64,000 nt of DNA from NCBI RefSeq assembly GCF_025336525.1, contig NZ_JAOCZP010000013.1:1-64000 (forward strand), in the 5' to 3' direction. Origin of the DNA: Chelativorans salis. GTDB taxonomy: Bacteria > Pseudomonadota > Alphaproteobacteria > Rhizobiales > Rhizobiaceae. A program made the translations under genes and the position numbers. Below are positions 1 to 9,402 of the stretch, piece after piece (within the stretch, counting starts at the first letter, position 1; the number at the start of each line of letters is the position of its first letter). The notes beneath the pieces are model-generated. The model was not told the origin of the DNA. It searched no databases and saw only the letters and a program-made list of their open reading frames with translations.

Positions 1-88
1 GATCACCGCCCATGAAATAGGTCACCAATGCCGGCCGGTTCTCCTGCCTGAGCCTGACAAAAAGCGTATCGATGCGCGTGGCGGTCAT
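1..88 (-). CDS. trpA: Tryptophan synthase alpha chain, N-terminal part only
   Basis: The first 29 codons of an ORF that leaves the window at its left edge. The visible peptide begins MTATRIDTLFVRLRQENRPA and continues into LVTYFMGGD, the conserved start of the TrpA TIM barrel with its YFMGGDP-type first strand. TrpA cleaves indole-3-glycerol phosphate and passes indole to TrpB through the alpha2beta2 complex. Its ATG overlaps the stop codon of the preceding cutA-like gene as ATGA, so translation is probably coupled. The position behind trpB supports the call despite the short visible stretch. Confidence 0.8.
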   Translation of the reverse strand, partial: MTATRIDTLFVRLRQENRPALVTYFMGGD

Positions 89-414
89 GCCGGTTCCCTT
101 GTTTCCTTGCGCAGCCAGTCGGCATACTGCTGGTCGATGTCGCTGATCGCCGTCGCCACGATGGAGGGCGTATCGAAGGGGTGCAGCGGTCGCACGATGT
201 CGCAGACGGCGTCGAAATGCTCCGCACGCGTCTTGAGCAACAATGGCACTTCTTCCGCCGTCTCCACCGCCCCCTGCCAGCGATAGCGGCTGGCGATGGG
301 TGCGAAGATATTGGCGCAGGCGGCGAGCCGCTCGGCGATGCAGGCGTCGGCGATCTTCTCCGCCGTCTCCCGGTCGGGACAATTGACCCATATGTCGACG
401 AAATGCAGCGTCAT
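85..414 (-). CDS. cutA: CutA-type divalent cation tolerance protein
   Basis: A 109-residue protein of normal CutA length. It shows the ferredoxin-like CutA pattern: an early strand, a helix around residues 16-30 with IADACIAERLAACANI, then the strand YRWQGAVETAEEVPLLLKTR and a closing YADWLRKET. CutA proteins form very stable trimers; they are linked to copper tolerance but their exact role is unsettled. The gene starts 3 bases after the trpB stop and overlaps the trpA start by 4 bases, so it sits inside the trpBA transcript. That placement is unusual, since trpB and trpA are usually adjacent. Nothing in the sequence links it to tryptophan synthesis beyond co-transcription. Confidence 0.85.
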   Translation of the reverse strand: MTLHFVDIWVNCPDRETAEKIADACIAERLAACANIFAPIASRYRWQGAVETAEEVPLLLKTRAEHFDAVCDIVRPLHPFDTPSIVATAISDIDQQYADWLRKETREPA

Positions 415-417
415 GGC

Positions 418-1641
418 TCAGATGTTCATGTCGAGATGCTTGGCGACGGAAAAGACGTCTTTGTCGCCGCGCCCGCACAGGTTCATGACGATGATCCGGT
501 CTCCTGCCATCTTCGGCGCGCGCTTGATGACCTCCGCCAGCGCGTGGCTGGGTTCGAGCGCGGGGATGATGCCCTCGAGCCTCGTCAGAAGCTGGAATGC
601 TTCCAGCGCTTCCGTGTCCATGATCGGCACATATTCGACGCGGCCGGACTCCTTCAGCCACGAGTGCTCCGGTCCGATGCCGGGATAATCCAGCCCGGCG
701 GAGATAGAGTGCCCGTCCTTGATCTGCCCGTCCTCGTTCTGCAGGAGATAAGTGCGGTTACCGTGCAGCACGCCCGGCTGGCCCGCCGTCAGCGAGGCGC
801 AGTGCTCCTCGCCCTCAAGCCCCTTGCCGCCCGCCTCCACGCCGACGATGGCCACGCTGCGGTCGTCGAGGAAGGGGTGGAACAGGCCGATGGCGTTCGA
901 CCCACCGCCGACGGCGGCCACCAGCATATCCGGCAGCCGGCCTTCGGCCTTCATGAGCTGCTCTTTCACTTCCGTGCCGATCACCGACTGGAAGTCGCGC
1001 ACCATCTCCGGATAGGGATGCGGGCCGGCGGCGGTGCCGATCAGGTAGTAGGTGTCCTCGACGTTGGTCACCCAGTCGCGCAGCGCCTCGTTCATGGCGT
1101 CCTTCAGCGTGCCGTGGCCGGCGCTGACGGGCTTCACCTCCGCACCCAGCAGCTTCATGCGGAAGACATTGGGCGCCTGCCGCTCCACGTCCGTGGCGCC
1201 CATATAGACGACGCAGGGCAGGCCGAAGCGAGCGGCTACGGTGGCGGTGGCAACGCCGTGCTGGCCCGCCCCCGTCTCGGCGATGATGCGCGTCTTGCCC
1301 ATCCGTTTGGCCAGCAGGATCTGGCCCAGGCAGTTGTTGATCTTGTGGCTGCCGGTGTGGTTCAGCTCGTCGCGCTTGAAGTAGATCTTGGCACCGCCGA
1401 GATGCTCTGTCAGCCGCTCAGCGAAATAGAGCGGCGAGGGACGGCCAGTATAGTGCGTGCCGAGATGTTCCAGCTCAGCCTTGAAGGCCGGATCCTTCTT
1501 CGCCGCCTCCCAGTGTGCCTCCAGGTCGAGGATCAGCGGCATCAGCGTTTCGGCAACGAAACGACCGCCAAAAATGCCGAACATGCCCTGTTCGTCAGGT
1601 CCGGTGCGGAAGGAGTTTGGTCGGGTCTGCATGATCATCAT
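418..1641 (-). CDS. trpB: Tryptophan synthase beta chain
   Basis: A 407-residue PLP enzyme that condenses indole with L-serine. The PLP-lysine motif [14 protein letters not shown] is present near residue 90-100, followed by the glycine-rich phosphate loop [12 protein letters not shown] and the C-terminal [10 protein letters not shown]. The reading frame extends to 1698, but the start at 1641 (MMIMQTRP) is preferred because GAGGGAGG lies 5 bases upstream and the extra 19 residues do not resemble TrpB. It is the first gene of the minus-strand trpB-cutA-trpA run. No trpF is found upstream; instead there is a short gap and a gene on the opposite strand. Confidence 0.97.
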   Translation of the reverse strand: MMIMQTRPNSFRTGPDEQGMFGIFGGRFVAETLMPLILDLEAHWEAAKKDPAFKAELEHLGTHYTGRPSPLYFAERLTEHLGGAKIYFKRDELNHTGSHKINNCLGQILLAKRMGKTRIIAETGAGQHGVATATVAARFGLPCVVYMGATDVERQAPNVFRMKLLGAEVKPVSAGHGTLKDAMNEALRDWVTNVEDTYYLIGTAAGPHPYPEMVRDFQSVIGTEVKEQLMKAEGRLPDMLVAAVGGGSNAIGLFHPFLDDRSVAIVGVEAGGKGLEGEEHCASLTAGQPGVLHGNRTYLLQNEDGQIKDGHSISAGLDYPGIGPEHSWLKESGRVEYVPIMDTEALEAFQLLTRLEGIIPALEPSHALAEVIKRAPKMAGDRIIVMNLCGRGDKDVFSVAKHLDMNI

Positions 1642-1854
1642 TGCCGCCTCCCTCGCGGCGCTTTTCAATCGTGCGCATGTGCGAAGGTGACAAGTCAAAC
1701 GGGCAGTGGCGTGAGACTAAAAGCTCGAAGGGCCTGAATTGTAGGGATGGGACGTTTCGGGAGTTTGCAATCACCGGGCCAACTTGTTCCAATCCTCTTT
1801 TCGTGCCCGATTAGCGCAGTGGACAGAATTTCGGTACCTGCCTAATCTGCCGCA

Positions 1855-2850
1855 ATGATGGTACCTGATCTCACCGAAGCGTCGAACCGGCTCAGTCAGG
1901 TGCCGGGATTGCGTACGCTTCATGTCGCCGAGGCCGTAGCCGCGATTTCGGCGCGCTACCGTCCGCACAGCCTGATGATGCCAAAGGGCGAGACGGCACT
2001 TGATTTCCGCCACCACGCCATCGTCTGCGAAGGCGCTTCTCTCAACCTTCTGCGCTACGGACCGGATGTGGTGGTGGAAGCCGGCATGTTCGACAGCTTC
2101 TACATGCTCGAATTCCCTTTAAGCGGCGGCGCCGATGTCCATTATGGCAATCGGCGTGTCTCCTCACGCAAAGGAAGCGGGCTTATCCTGTCACCTGGCT
2201 CCTATGTACGCTCTAATTGGCACGCCGACACAACACAGATTATGCTGCGGCTGGAGCGCAGTTACGTGGAACGCGCCTACCAACGGTTCGTTGGCAGGCC
2301 GCTTCGTTCGACGCCGGTCTTTGCGCCGGAGATCGATCTCGCTATGCTTGCTGGACGCCGGATTGCCAGGCTCATCGGCCTGATGGTCGCCGAGCAGTTG
2401 GAGATTTCCTCGTCTTCATTTGCCGCCCCCTCACCCGCGCCGCTGGTAAACGCCGTGCTTGAAACGGTGTTCGAGCACATCCCGTGCACCGCCGTCGAAA
2501 CAGCCAGTGCAATCGCTGGGGGCCCGCTACCGTATTATGTGCATCGGTTCAAAGCGATACTCGACGATACCTCCATGCTTGGAATGAGCATCGGTGCGCT
2601 AGCGGCACGGATCGGCGTGTCGCAGCGTACGCTTACCAACGGCATGCGCCGCTTCGTCGGCGTGTCTCCGCATGAGTACCTGACGATGCGCCGCATGGAG
2701 CACGCGTGTATGCTTCTGGAGCACAGCGACCTGTCGGTAGGCGATATTGCTCGTCACGTCGGCTACGCCAATGCCGGGCGCTTTGCCGCCACCTTCAGGC
2801 GCTATTCCGGCGCCAACCCTGTGCAGTTTGGCAAGTTCTTCCGCGCGTAG
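1855..2850 (+). CDS. AraC-family transcriptional regulator
   Basis: A 331-residue protein with a ligand-binding half (roughly residues 30-215, of the AraC_binding_2 kind seen in XylS-type regulators) and a C-terminal double helix-turn-helix (about 225-331). The HTH shows the usual landmarks: IGVSQRTLTNGMRRFVGVSP, then MRRMEHACMLLEHSDLSVGDIARHVGYANAGRFAATFRR split over the second HTH. Two ATG codons lie in tandem at 1855 and 1858; neither has a strong ribosome-binding site. It lies 200 bp upstream of a co-directional sugar operon that carries its own GntR regulator, so its target may be that operon or something unrelated. Its inducer cannot be read from sequence. Confidence 0.9.
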   Translation: MMVPDLTEASNRLSQVPGLRTLHVAEAVAAISARYRPHSLMMPKGETALDFRHHAIVCEGASLNLLRYGPDVVVEAGMFDSFYMLEFPLSGGADVHYGNRRVSSRKGSGLILSPGSYVRSNWHADTTQIMLRLERSYVERAYQRFVGRPLRSTPVFAPEIDLAMLAGRRIARLIGLMVAEQLEISSSSFAAPSPAPLVNAVLETVFEHIPCTAVETASAIAGGPLPYYVHRFKAILDDTSMLGMSIGALAARIGVSQRTLTNGMRRFVGVSPHEYLTMRRMEHACMLLEHSDLSVGDIARHVGYANAGRFAATFRRYSGANPVQFGKFFRA

Positions 2851-3050
2851 CTTGTCGCAACCAGTTGGCGGGTCAGATTGGGAAGATATTGTCCCATTTG
2901 GGAAACGTGCGGACTAGCATCACCGGATTGTCGTTGACAAGCGATCGCCGGCCGCATGCTCTCCAGGTTCGAGGCGCTACGTGGTGGTTCCCAAGCATCC
3001 AGCATCACCAGAACGTAGGCCGAACGCGAGGAGGGGGTGATAGCGTTCGA

Positions 3051-4523
3051 ATGGGAGCGGGGCTGAATCGGAATCTCTTGGTCGTTGACGTTGGCTCGTC
3101 AGCTTTGAAAGCTGTCGTCTTCGGCGAGGACGGGACAATCCGCGCAGTTGCATCGCATCAGATCAAGACGCGATCAGGTGCCGACCGATCGCAGGAGCAG
3201 CATCCCGAAGACTGGTGGTCTGCACTGAAGGCAGCGCTTGCGGAGATAGCAGACAGAAAATTCGTCGCGGCTATCGCCTTTACCGGTTCAATGCAGAACC
3301 TTATTCCACTTGCCAGCGATGGTCTGCCGCTTGGGCCAGCTGCTCTCTACTCGGACCGGCGGCTCGATGAAGCGGATGTTAGTGCGCTTTGTGAGCAGCT
3401 CCCCGAGGACTACGCGCAGCGTACCGGTAACCATTTCGATCCTGCGCACACTATCCTTAAGCTGATGCGGGTCGAACGTTTCCTGCCAGATGCCGCCCGA
3501 GGAAAGGACGTGCGTTGGGCCTTCGGAGCCAAAGATGCGGTCACCTTCCGACTGACAGCGCAGAGCGTTACCGACCCGACGACGGCCTCCACGACCGGTC
3601 TGATGAACATGGCCACGTGCGGCTGGGACGGCGCGCTTTTGAAATGTGCCGGTCAGGATACCAGGGCCCTGCCGAAGATATTGCCAGCCAACGCAGTCGT
3701 CGGGCCACTCTTGCCTGCGCCGGCGAATGAACTTGGGCTGCCTGCAGGAATACCGATTTATAATGGTGCCGGTGATGCCGCGGCTGCCACCTGGGGCGCC
3801 TTTGCCGACAGGCCTGGCGCAGCCTATGCCTATCTTGGCACGACCGGATGGGTGGCGGCCACCCTGCCGATGCGCGAAGCGGCCCCGCCGAGGACGATCT
3901 ACACGCTCGCGGATCCTGTCCGGTCGGATCACGCCATCATCATCTCGCCGTTTCTTACGGCGGGGGCTGCCATGGACTGGCTGGCCGAGCTGGTGGGAAA
4001 ACCGGTCGATGCGTTGCTTGGCGAGGTGCAGCCGGCGGATCGGACGCCGCCGGCTCCCCTTTTTCTCCCCTATCTGTCGGGCGAGCGTGCGCCGTTCGAG
4101 GATCAGCGCGTGCGCGGCGCCTTTCTCGGTCTCGATCGTGTTCACGACGGCGGCGCGCTGGCCTATGCCGTGATGGAAGGTATCGCCTTTGCCGTCCGCC
4201 ACAATCTGGAACATGCGGGCCTGCCGCCGTCGCCGCTGACGATCATCGGCGGTGCCGCGCGCCACATCTTGCAGCAGCAGATGTTGGCCGATGCGTTGAA
4301 GCGTGAGATTTCTATCCCCGACGACAGCCTGGAGATGACGGCGCTGGGTGTATTGCGGATGGTGGCGTCCAAAGCTGGCATCACCGTTGATGACGATGCG
4401 CTCAAACATGCCAGCAAATCCATTGCCCCGCACCGCGAGCGGATAGACCGCGCCGACCGACGGTACCAGGCCTATATGGCCGCATCAGATTTCGCGCGCG
4501 AGCAGGCCGCACGGCTGGGCTAG
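3051..4523 (+). CDS. FGGY-family carbohydrate kinase
   Basis: A 490-residue sugar kinase of the xylulokinase/FGGY superfamily. The N-terminal phosphate-1 motif VVDVGSSALKAVVF, the central GDAAAATWGAFAD with YLGTTGWVA, and the C-terminal adenosine motif IIGGAARHILQQQMLADAL are all visible. The chosen ATG follows a GAGGAGGGGG tract by about 14 bases; the frame is open upstream to 2706, but that stretch overlaps the araC gene and does not look like kinase. It heads an operon with an ABC sugar importer and a GntR regulator, so it probably phosphorylates the imported monosaccharide or polyol in the cytoplasm. The exact sugar is unknown. Confidence 0.9.
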   Translation: MGAGLNRNLLVVDVGSSALKAVVFGEDGTIRAVASHQIKTRSGADRSQEQHPEDWWSALKAALAEIADRKFVAAIAFTGSMQNLIPLASDGLPLGPAALYSDRRLDEADVSALCEQLPEDYAQRTGNHFDPAHTILKLMRVERFLPDAARGKDVRWAFGAKDAVTFRLTAQSVTDPTTASTTGLMNMATCGWDGALLKCAGQDTRALPKILPANAVVGPLLPAPANELGLPAGIPIYNGAGDAAAATWGAFADRPGAAYAYLGTTGWVAATLPMREAAPPRTIYTLADPVRSDHAIIISPFLTAGAAMDWLAELVGKPVDALLGEVQPADRTPPAPLFLPYLSGERAPFEDQRVRGAFLGLDRVHDGGALAYAVMEGIAFAVRHNLEHAGLPPSPLTIIGGAARHILQQQMLADALKREISIPDDSLEMTALGVLRMVASKAGITVDDDALKHASKSIAPHRERIDRADRRYQAYMAASDFAREQAARLG

Positions 4524-4559
4524 GATCGAAAGACAGGGAAACGGACAGTGGAGGAGATG

Positions 4560-5474
4560 ATGAAACGGACACTTTCGATGCTGACCACATTGGCGGGCGT
4601 GAGCGCGGCAACCGGGGCGTGGGCTGAGGACGTGGCGGTGCTTACGCCCTACCTCAGCTCTGTTGCCACCAACGAGATGGTGGAGACGTTCACCACCGAA
4701 TCCGAGGCCAAGGGCTGGACCGTCAACGTGCTCGACACACGTGGCGACTTCCAGCAGCTTGCCAGCCGCATCGAAGACGTGACCAATGCCGGCGTCGATG
4801 CCATTGTTCTGGTCAGCGTCGATCCCAATCAGGTGGGCGACCAGGTTGCCGGCGCGGCCGAAAAGGGCATTCCAGTTTTCGCGCTCGACGGGGCACTGGC
4901 CGACGGGGTGAGCGCCAACATCACCACCGACAATTTCGCTCTCGGCACGATCCTGTCGGACTACCTGTTCGAGTCGCTCGGCGGCGAGGGCGATATCGTC
5001 AAGTTCTTCCATTCGGCGCATCCGGGCGTACGACAGCGCGAGCTCGCGTTAGACAAGGCGCTTGAGGAGAACCCGAACATCAAGGTGATCGCCGAGCACT
5101 ACGTGCAGGTCCCGGGCCCGATCGACAATGCACGCCAGGCGATGGAGACCTTCATTCGCCAGCACGGCGAGGCGATCGACGGCGTGTGGGCTGCATGGGA
5201 CGAGCCGGCCATCGGCGCGCTTCTGGCGCTGCAGAGCGACATGCCGGATTCCGACATCGTGATCGCCGGCATCGACGGCAATCCGCAGGCCGTCGACCTG
5301 ATCGGCCAGTGCACCAACTTGGTCGCCACAGTACGTCAGGACTTCCCCGGCATTGCGCGGGCGGCGGTCGAGGAGATTGAAACTGTGTTGGACGGCGGCG
5401 AACCCAGCAGCAAGGAGATTTTCGTCGACGCTATGGTCGTCGACCGCGAAAGCCTCGGTGCTGATTGCAAATAG
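4560..5474 (+). CDS. Periplasmic sugar-binding protein of an RbsB-type ABC importer
   Basis: A 304-residue Peripla_BP_4 (ribose/LacI-like) binding protein. It starts with a signal peptide (MKRTLSMLTTLAGVSAATGA, cleaved after AWA) and has two Rossmann-like lobes, with the hinge-typical segments GVDAIVLVSVDP, GIPVFALDG and VIAGIDGNPQAVDLI. The ATG at 4560 is preferred over GTG 4548 or ATG 4557, because GGAGG ends 5 bases before it and no residues precede the basic signal start. It lies 36 bp after the kinase stop and just before the ATPase gene, as in standard CUT2 importers. Confidence 0.93.
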   Translation: MKRTLSMLTTLAGVSAATGAWAEDVAVLTPYLSSVATNEMVETFTTESEAKGWTVNVLDTRGDFQQLASRIEDVTNAGVDAIVLVSVDPNQVGDQVAGAAEKGIPVFALDGALADGVSANITTDNFALGTILSDYLFESLGGEGDIVKFFHSAHPGVRQRELALDKALEENPNIKVIAEHYVQVPGPIDNARQAMETFIRQHGEAIDGVWAAWDEPAIGALLALQSDMPDSDIVIAGIDGNPQAVDLIGQCTNLVATVRQDFPGIARAAVEEIETVLDGGEPSSKEIFVDAMVVDRESLGADCK

Positions 5475-5485
5475 TCGCCACCGCG

Positions 5486-6997
5486 ATGCTCGAGATCGAG
5501 GAGCTCAGGAAACGGTTCGGCGGTGTCACGGCCCTCGACAGTGCACGGATGCGCGTGGCCGCCGGGCGTGTTCATGCGCTTCTCGGCGAAAACGGCGCCG
5601 GCAAGTCGACATTGCTGAAGTGCCTGTCGGGTGTTGACCGTCCCGACGGCGGCACGATGCGCATCGGCGGGTACGCCTACGCGCCCGCCGACCCGCATGC
5701 GGCGGAGGATGCGGGTCTGCGTTTCGTCCACCAGGAACTCAACCTCGTACCCAGCTTCACCGCATACGAGAACGCTTTCGTCGGCCGCCGCTATCCACGC
5801 AGGCTCGGGCTCGTCGGGTGGCGCGAAATGCGCGCGCGCTTCGCAGAGGTGCGCGACCGGCACGGGATGGAGCTCGACATCGACGTGCCAGTGGGACGGC
5901 TTTCCACGGCCAAATGCCAGATCGTCGGGATACTGCGCGCGCTCATGGACGAAGCACGGGTCCTGGTGCTCGACGAGCCGACCGCCTCCCTTAGCGAAGG
6001 CGAGGCAAAGACCCTGCGCAAGATCGTCCGTGGGCTTGCCGACCACGGCTGCGCGGTCATCTTCGTCTCGCACCGGCTCGACGAGGTCTTTGCCGTCGCC
6101 GACGACTACACAGTCTTGCGCAACGGGCGCACGGTGGGCGAAGGCAGCCTGAGCGACGAAACGCGCGACCAGATCATCGCCCTCATGGCGGGCGAGGAGT
6201 TCAAGCACGAGCGCGCGGCGCTAACAAGGACCGGTGCACCGCTGCTCAAGCTTTCGGGTTTCACGCCTGCATACTTCCGTCCGCCGCTCGATCTCACGGT
6301 AAATGCGGGCGAGATCGTCGGCCTTTATGGCGTGATCGGCAGCGGCCGGTCGAGCCTTCTTGCCTCCATATGGGGCGCCAATTCGCTGGCGCGTGGTGAA
6401 ATCAGGATCAAGGAAAGGGCACTGCCTGCAGCCGGGATTGCCGAACGCATCGCGGCGGGCGTGGCCTATGTTCCCGAAGATCGGCGCAACCGCGGGCTCG
6501 TCATGCACCATTCGGTGCTGGACAACGCAGTGCTCCCGCGCCTGTCGCTCTATCGCGCGGCATCGAAGCTGCCGGTCCCTTCCTGGCGTGCCGCGCGCCG
6601 CGGCATCCGCAGGCTTCTTGCAGACGGCAACGTGAAATACGGAAAGCTCTCCGACCGCGTCTCCACGCTCTCGGGCGGCAATCAGCAGAAGGTCATGATC
6701 GGCCGCTGGTTCACCGATGAAGCATGGCTTTTCCTGCTCGACGAGCCGACGCGTGGCGTCGATGTGCGCTCGAAGGCGGAAATTCATTCGATGTGCCTGC
6801 GCCTGGCCGAAGACGGTGGTGCTGTCCTGTTCGTCACGAGCGACATCGAGGAGTTGTTGATGCTTGCCGGCCGCGTACTGGTGATGGCGCACGGCCGCAT
6901 CACGCTCGACGCGCCGAACCATGCCGTCACGCGGCAATCGATTCTCGACGCAACATTCCACGCACCCGATCGCGACCCAATTCGCAAAACCGGCTAG
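5486..6997 (+). CDS. Duplicated ATPase subunit of a CUT2 sugar ABC importer
   Basis: About 503 residues with two ABC domains. The first has Walker A GENGAGKST, a signature LSTAKCQIVGILRALM (not the canonical LSGGQ) and Walker B VLVLDEPTAS. The second has a degenerate Walker A (GVIGSGRSS), the signature LSGGNQQKVMIGRW and Walker B LFLLDEPTRGVD. This asymmetry is normal for RbsA/XylG proteins. The frame is open back to TTG 5465, which would overlap the previous stop; ATG 5486 (MLEIEELRKRFGG) fits the family better, although no clear ribosome-binding site is seen. It couples ATP hydrolysis to the permease encoded next. Confidence 0.92.
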   Translation: MLEIEELRKRFGGVTALDSARMRVAAGRVHALLGENGAGKSTLLKCLSGVDRPDGGTMRIGGYAYAPADPHAAEDAGLRFVHQELNLVPSFTAYENAFVGRRYPRRLGLVGWREMRARFAEVRDRHGMELDIDVPVGRLSTAKCQIVGILRALMDEARVLVLDEPTASLSEGEAKTLRKIVRGLADHGCAVIFVSHRLDEVFAVADDYTVLRNGRTVGEGSLSDETRDQIIALMAGEEFKHERAALTRTGAPLLKLSGFTPAYFRPPLDLTVNAGEIVGLYGVIGSGRSSLLASIWGANSLARGEIRIKERALPAAGIAERIAAGVAYVPEDRRNRGLVMHHSVLDNAVLPRLSLYRAASKLPVPSWRAARRGIRRLLADGNVKYGKLSDRVSTLSGGNQQKVMIGRWFTDEAWLFLLDEPTRGVDVRSKAEIHSMCLRLAEDGGAVLFVTSDIEELLMLAGRVLVMAHGRITLDAPNHAVTRQSILDATFHAPDRDPIRKTG

Positions 6998-7011
6998 CCG
7001 GGAGGTATACT

Positions 7012-7941
7012 GTGAGTTTTTCCGCCCGCTACGGAACCCTGATCGGCCTTACGGCTATTGTCGCTCTCTTTTCGGCTCTGTCGCCGGAGGCGTTCGCCAG
7101 GACGTCCAATCTCATCAACATCACCCAGCAGATGTCGCTCCTGGCCATCGTGGCGCTGGGAGCGACCTTCGTCATGTCGCTGTCGGAGTTCGACCTCTCG
7201 GTGGGGGCCGTGGTGTCGATGGCGGGCATTGTCTCCGTCAGCCTTTTTGGCGCCGGCTGGGGCATGGTTCCCACGATCGTCGTCACGCTTGTGGCGGGCT
7301 TCGCCGTCGGCTGCATTAGCGGCTTTTTGGTGGCAACCTGGCGCATGCCGAGCTTCATCATGACGCTGGCCATGGGCACGATCGTCGGCGGCTTGACCTT
7401 CTGGATCAGCGACGGCGCCACCCTCTTCGGCAATATTCCCAACGCGTTCAGGGATATGGGCCGGGGCTATCTGGCGGGCGCGCCGGTGCTGACGCTTTGG
7501 GCGCTGGCGGCGACAATCTTTGCCGCATTCATCCTCGACTACACCGAGCTCGGACGGAAGATGCTGGCCATTGGCGGCAATCGCGAGGCGGCACGGCTGA
7601 CCGGCGTGCCTATCGTGCCCACGAGCGTCTACGCCTTCGGCTTGTGCACGCTGCTTGCCGCTGTCGCCGGCCTCCTGCTCACCGCCCGGCTAGGCAGCGC
7701 CCACCCCACCGGCGGTAATGGGTTTCTGCTCCAGGCCTATGCCGCCGTCTTCCTGGGCATGACGGCCTTTCGTGACGGCCAGCCCAACGCGCCGGGCACT
7801 TTGCTGGGCGCTGCGATCATCGCGGTTGTCGCCAACGGCCTCACCATCCTTGGCGTCCCCAACTATCTCCAGGACATCTTCACCGGCCTCATCATCATCG
7901 CCGCGGTTCTGGTGCGCAATGTCGGGCACAAGACCCAATGA
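7012..7941 (+). CDS. CUT2-type sugar ABC permease
   Basis: A 309-residue RbsC/XylH-like membrane protein with 8-10 hydrophobic segments and the family landmark SEFDLSVGAVVSMAG, followed by the cytoplasmic coupling region GNREAARLTGVPIVPTSVYAFG. The start is GTG 7012 with GGAGG six bases upstream; the longer open frame from 6724 only shadows the end of the ATPase gene. The last codons overlap the GntR regulator start (ATGA). It forms the membrane channel of the importer encoded with 4560-6997. Confidence 0.92.
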   Translation: MSFSARYGTLIGLTAIVALFSALSPEAFARTSNLINITQQMSLLAIVALGATFVMSLSEFDLSVGAVVSMAGIVSVSLFGAGWGMVPTIVVTLVAGFAVGCISGFLVATWRMPSFIMTLAMGTIVGGLTFWISDGATLFGNIPNAFRDMGRGYLAGAPVLTLWALAATIFAAFILDYTELGRKMLAIGGNREAARLTGVPIVPTSVYAFGLCTLLAAVAGLLLTARLGSAHPTGGNGFLLQAYAAVFLGMTAFRDGQPNAPGTLLGAAIIAVVANGLTILGVPNYLQDIFTGLIIIAAVLVRNVGHKTQ

Positions 7942-8648
7942 CAGCTGGAGATACCGGCCTGGCTTATATGCGGGTCGCGCGGGCGATCGCCGCGGAGCTT
8001 TCTAATAGCTTCTGGAAAACGGGCGACGCGATTCCCTCCGAATTCGACCTTGCGGCGCATTTCTCGGTCAGCCGCAATACGATCCGCCAGGCTCTGGCCC
8101 TGCTTCAGAGCCAGGGGATCGTATCGAAAGGCCAGGGTCGACGGACCGTTGTTGAACGGCGGGCCATCCGGACGGACAAACAGCATTTGACGGACTTTCC
8201 TTCCGCCGCACGCGAAGCGGGCTTCCGGCCGGACACCCGGCTTCTTTCGGTCAGAAAAATGCCTGCCGGACTGACGGAAGCACACGTGCTTAGCCTTTCC
8301 GTATCGGAACCGGTTTCGGAGATCTGCCGCGTCCGCATTCTGGAGGGCCGGCCGGCCGTGCGGCAGGTTTCGATCATTCCCGGAACGATCGCCGACGGAT
8401 TGCCCCTGCACGCGTTGCGCACCCGCTCTCTCTACAAGCTGGTGCGGGCACATCACGTTGACACGCTCGTGCTTGCCTCCCAACATGTGTTCGTCGCCGC
8501 CGCCAGCGGCCGCGAGGCATCGGACCTGAAGATCGACGAAGGAGCGCCGTTGCTTCGTATCCAGAGGCTCGTCACCGATGGCGAAGGCGGTCCGGTCGAA
8601 TATTCCGATTCAGTCGTGCGGGACGACGTGTTTCTCTTCTCTACCTAG
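7938..8648 (+). CDS. GntR-family regulator with UTRA effector domain
   Basis: A 236-residue HutC-subfamily regulator. The winged HTH fills residues 10-75 (IPSEFDLAAHFSVSRNTIRQ, LALLQSQGIVSKGQGRRTVV), and the rest matches a UTRA ligand domain ending PVEYSDSVVRDDVFLF. It is the last gene of the kinase-importer operon and overlaps the permease stop by 4 bases, so it is very likely the local repressor responding to the imported sugar or its phosphate. No obvious operator palindrome was picked out upstream of the kinase. Confidence 0.92.
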   Translation: MTAGDTGLAYMRVARAIAAELSNSFWKTGDAIPSEFDLAAHFSVSRNTIRQALALLQSQGIVSKGQGRRTVVERRAIRTDKQHLTDFPSAAREAGFRPDTRLLSVRKMPAGLTEAHVLSLSVSEPVSEICRVRILEGRPAVRQVSIIPGTIADGLPLHALRTRSLYKLVRAHHVDTLVLASQHVFVAAASGREASDLKIDEGAPLLRIQRLVTDGEGGPVEYSDSVVRDDVFLFST

Positions 8649-9402
8649 ATGCGAATGCTGGGCGCACATGCACCAATAGTGTTGGCCACCTTCTGAACAC
8701 GTTCCAGCAGCGGTTTCGCGCTGGAGAAAAGCCAGATCTCAAAGACCGAAAACGCCGAGCTAGTCGCTCATTACATCAATTCTGGTCTTTCGGGCTTCGA
8801 AAGTGCCCATCCAAGCAGCTTTCCGGCGGCATGCGCAAGCGCGTGGCGATTGCCCGATCGCTCGTGATCACGCATCGCATCTGGCGACGGCACAGTGTTC
8901 CGCTGGACGCGCCAAGACATCATGCCCGCGGCCGCCCCTGATGCGGGTCAACCTCTGTCAGCGTGCCGCCGTGCTCGTGGCCCGTCAAGGGCAAGTTGCT
9001 GCGCGATGGCTTTCGCCACCCTTGACCGGCGACTGCGCGCGGCCGGCAGAGGCGAAGCCAGGTTAGCGGCTTCTCGCCTGCAACTAGCAAGCACGACAAA
9101 AGAAGCGTTAGCTACCGCCACCTAGCTGGTATCCGTTCAAAAGTTCAGAGGGATTGATGCCGCAAGCGCGAGGAGCCGATGTGAGAGTCCTCTCTGGTCG
9201 TTGAGGTCAAGCTGTTCCTGTCGTTGGTCTCGGACCGATCCGCGGCTCACACGCTTCTCTTCGCGGTCGGCGCTTTTGCCGCCGCATGATGGGGTCAGAG
9301 GGCGAGGCGCCTCAATCTGTGCCACGACCTTGGACTGGACGCACTTTCAACGCAGGCGAGAAAAGCGATGCCGGATATTTGCTGATTGGAGAGGTCCACA
9401 AG
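8649..9402. other. Gap with gene debris
   Basis: No intact gene is seen. The only recognisable item is a short piece of an ABC ATPase listed separately at 8816-8884. Small open frames on both strands lack ribosome-binding sites and family character. The region separates the sugar operon from a small hypothetical ORF. Confidence 0.5.
8816..8884 (+). pseudogene. Fragment of an ABC transporter ATPase (MlaF-like signature)
   Basis: In one frame the DNA encodes QLSGGMRKRVAIARSLV, the ABC signature loop followed by its helix. The GGMRKRVA form is typical of MlaF/Ttg2A-type ATPases. Neither a Walker A upstream nor a Walker B downstream is found in any frame, so only about 20 codons of the ancestral gene remain. 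This is evidence of past rearrangement at the 3' side of the sugar operon. Confidence 0.55.

Noticed and set aside
181-1737. Long plus-strand ORF (518 codons) opposite trpB
   Set aside because: It is the antisense shadow of trpB/cutA: composition rich in Arg, His and Val, no ribosome-binding site and complete overlap with well-identified genes.
2934-2962. sigma-70 promoter before the sugar kinase (TTGACA at 2934)
   Set aside because: No acceptable -10 box was found at the proper distance, so it was not listed as a feature.
3288-4433. Minus-strand ORF of 381 codons over the sugar kinase
   Set aside because: It lies wholly antisense to a clear FGGY kinase and has shadow-type composition.
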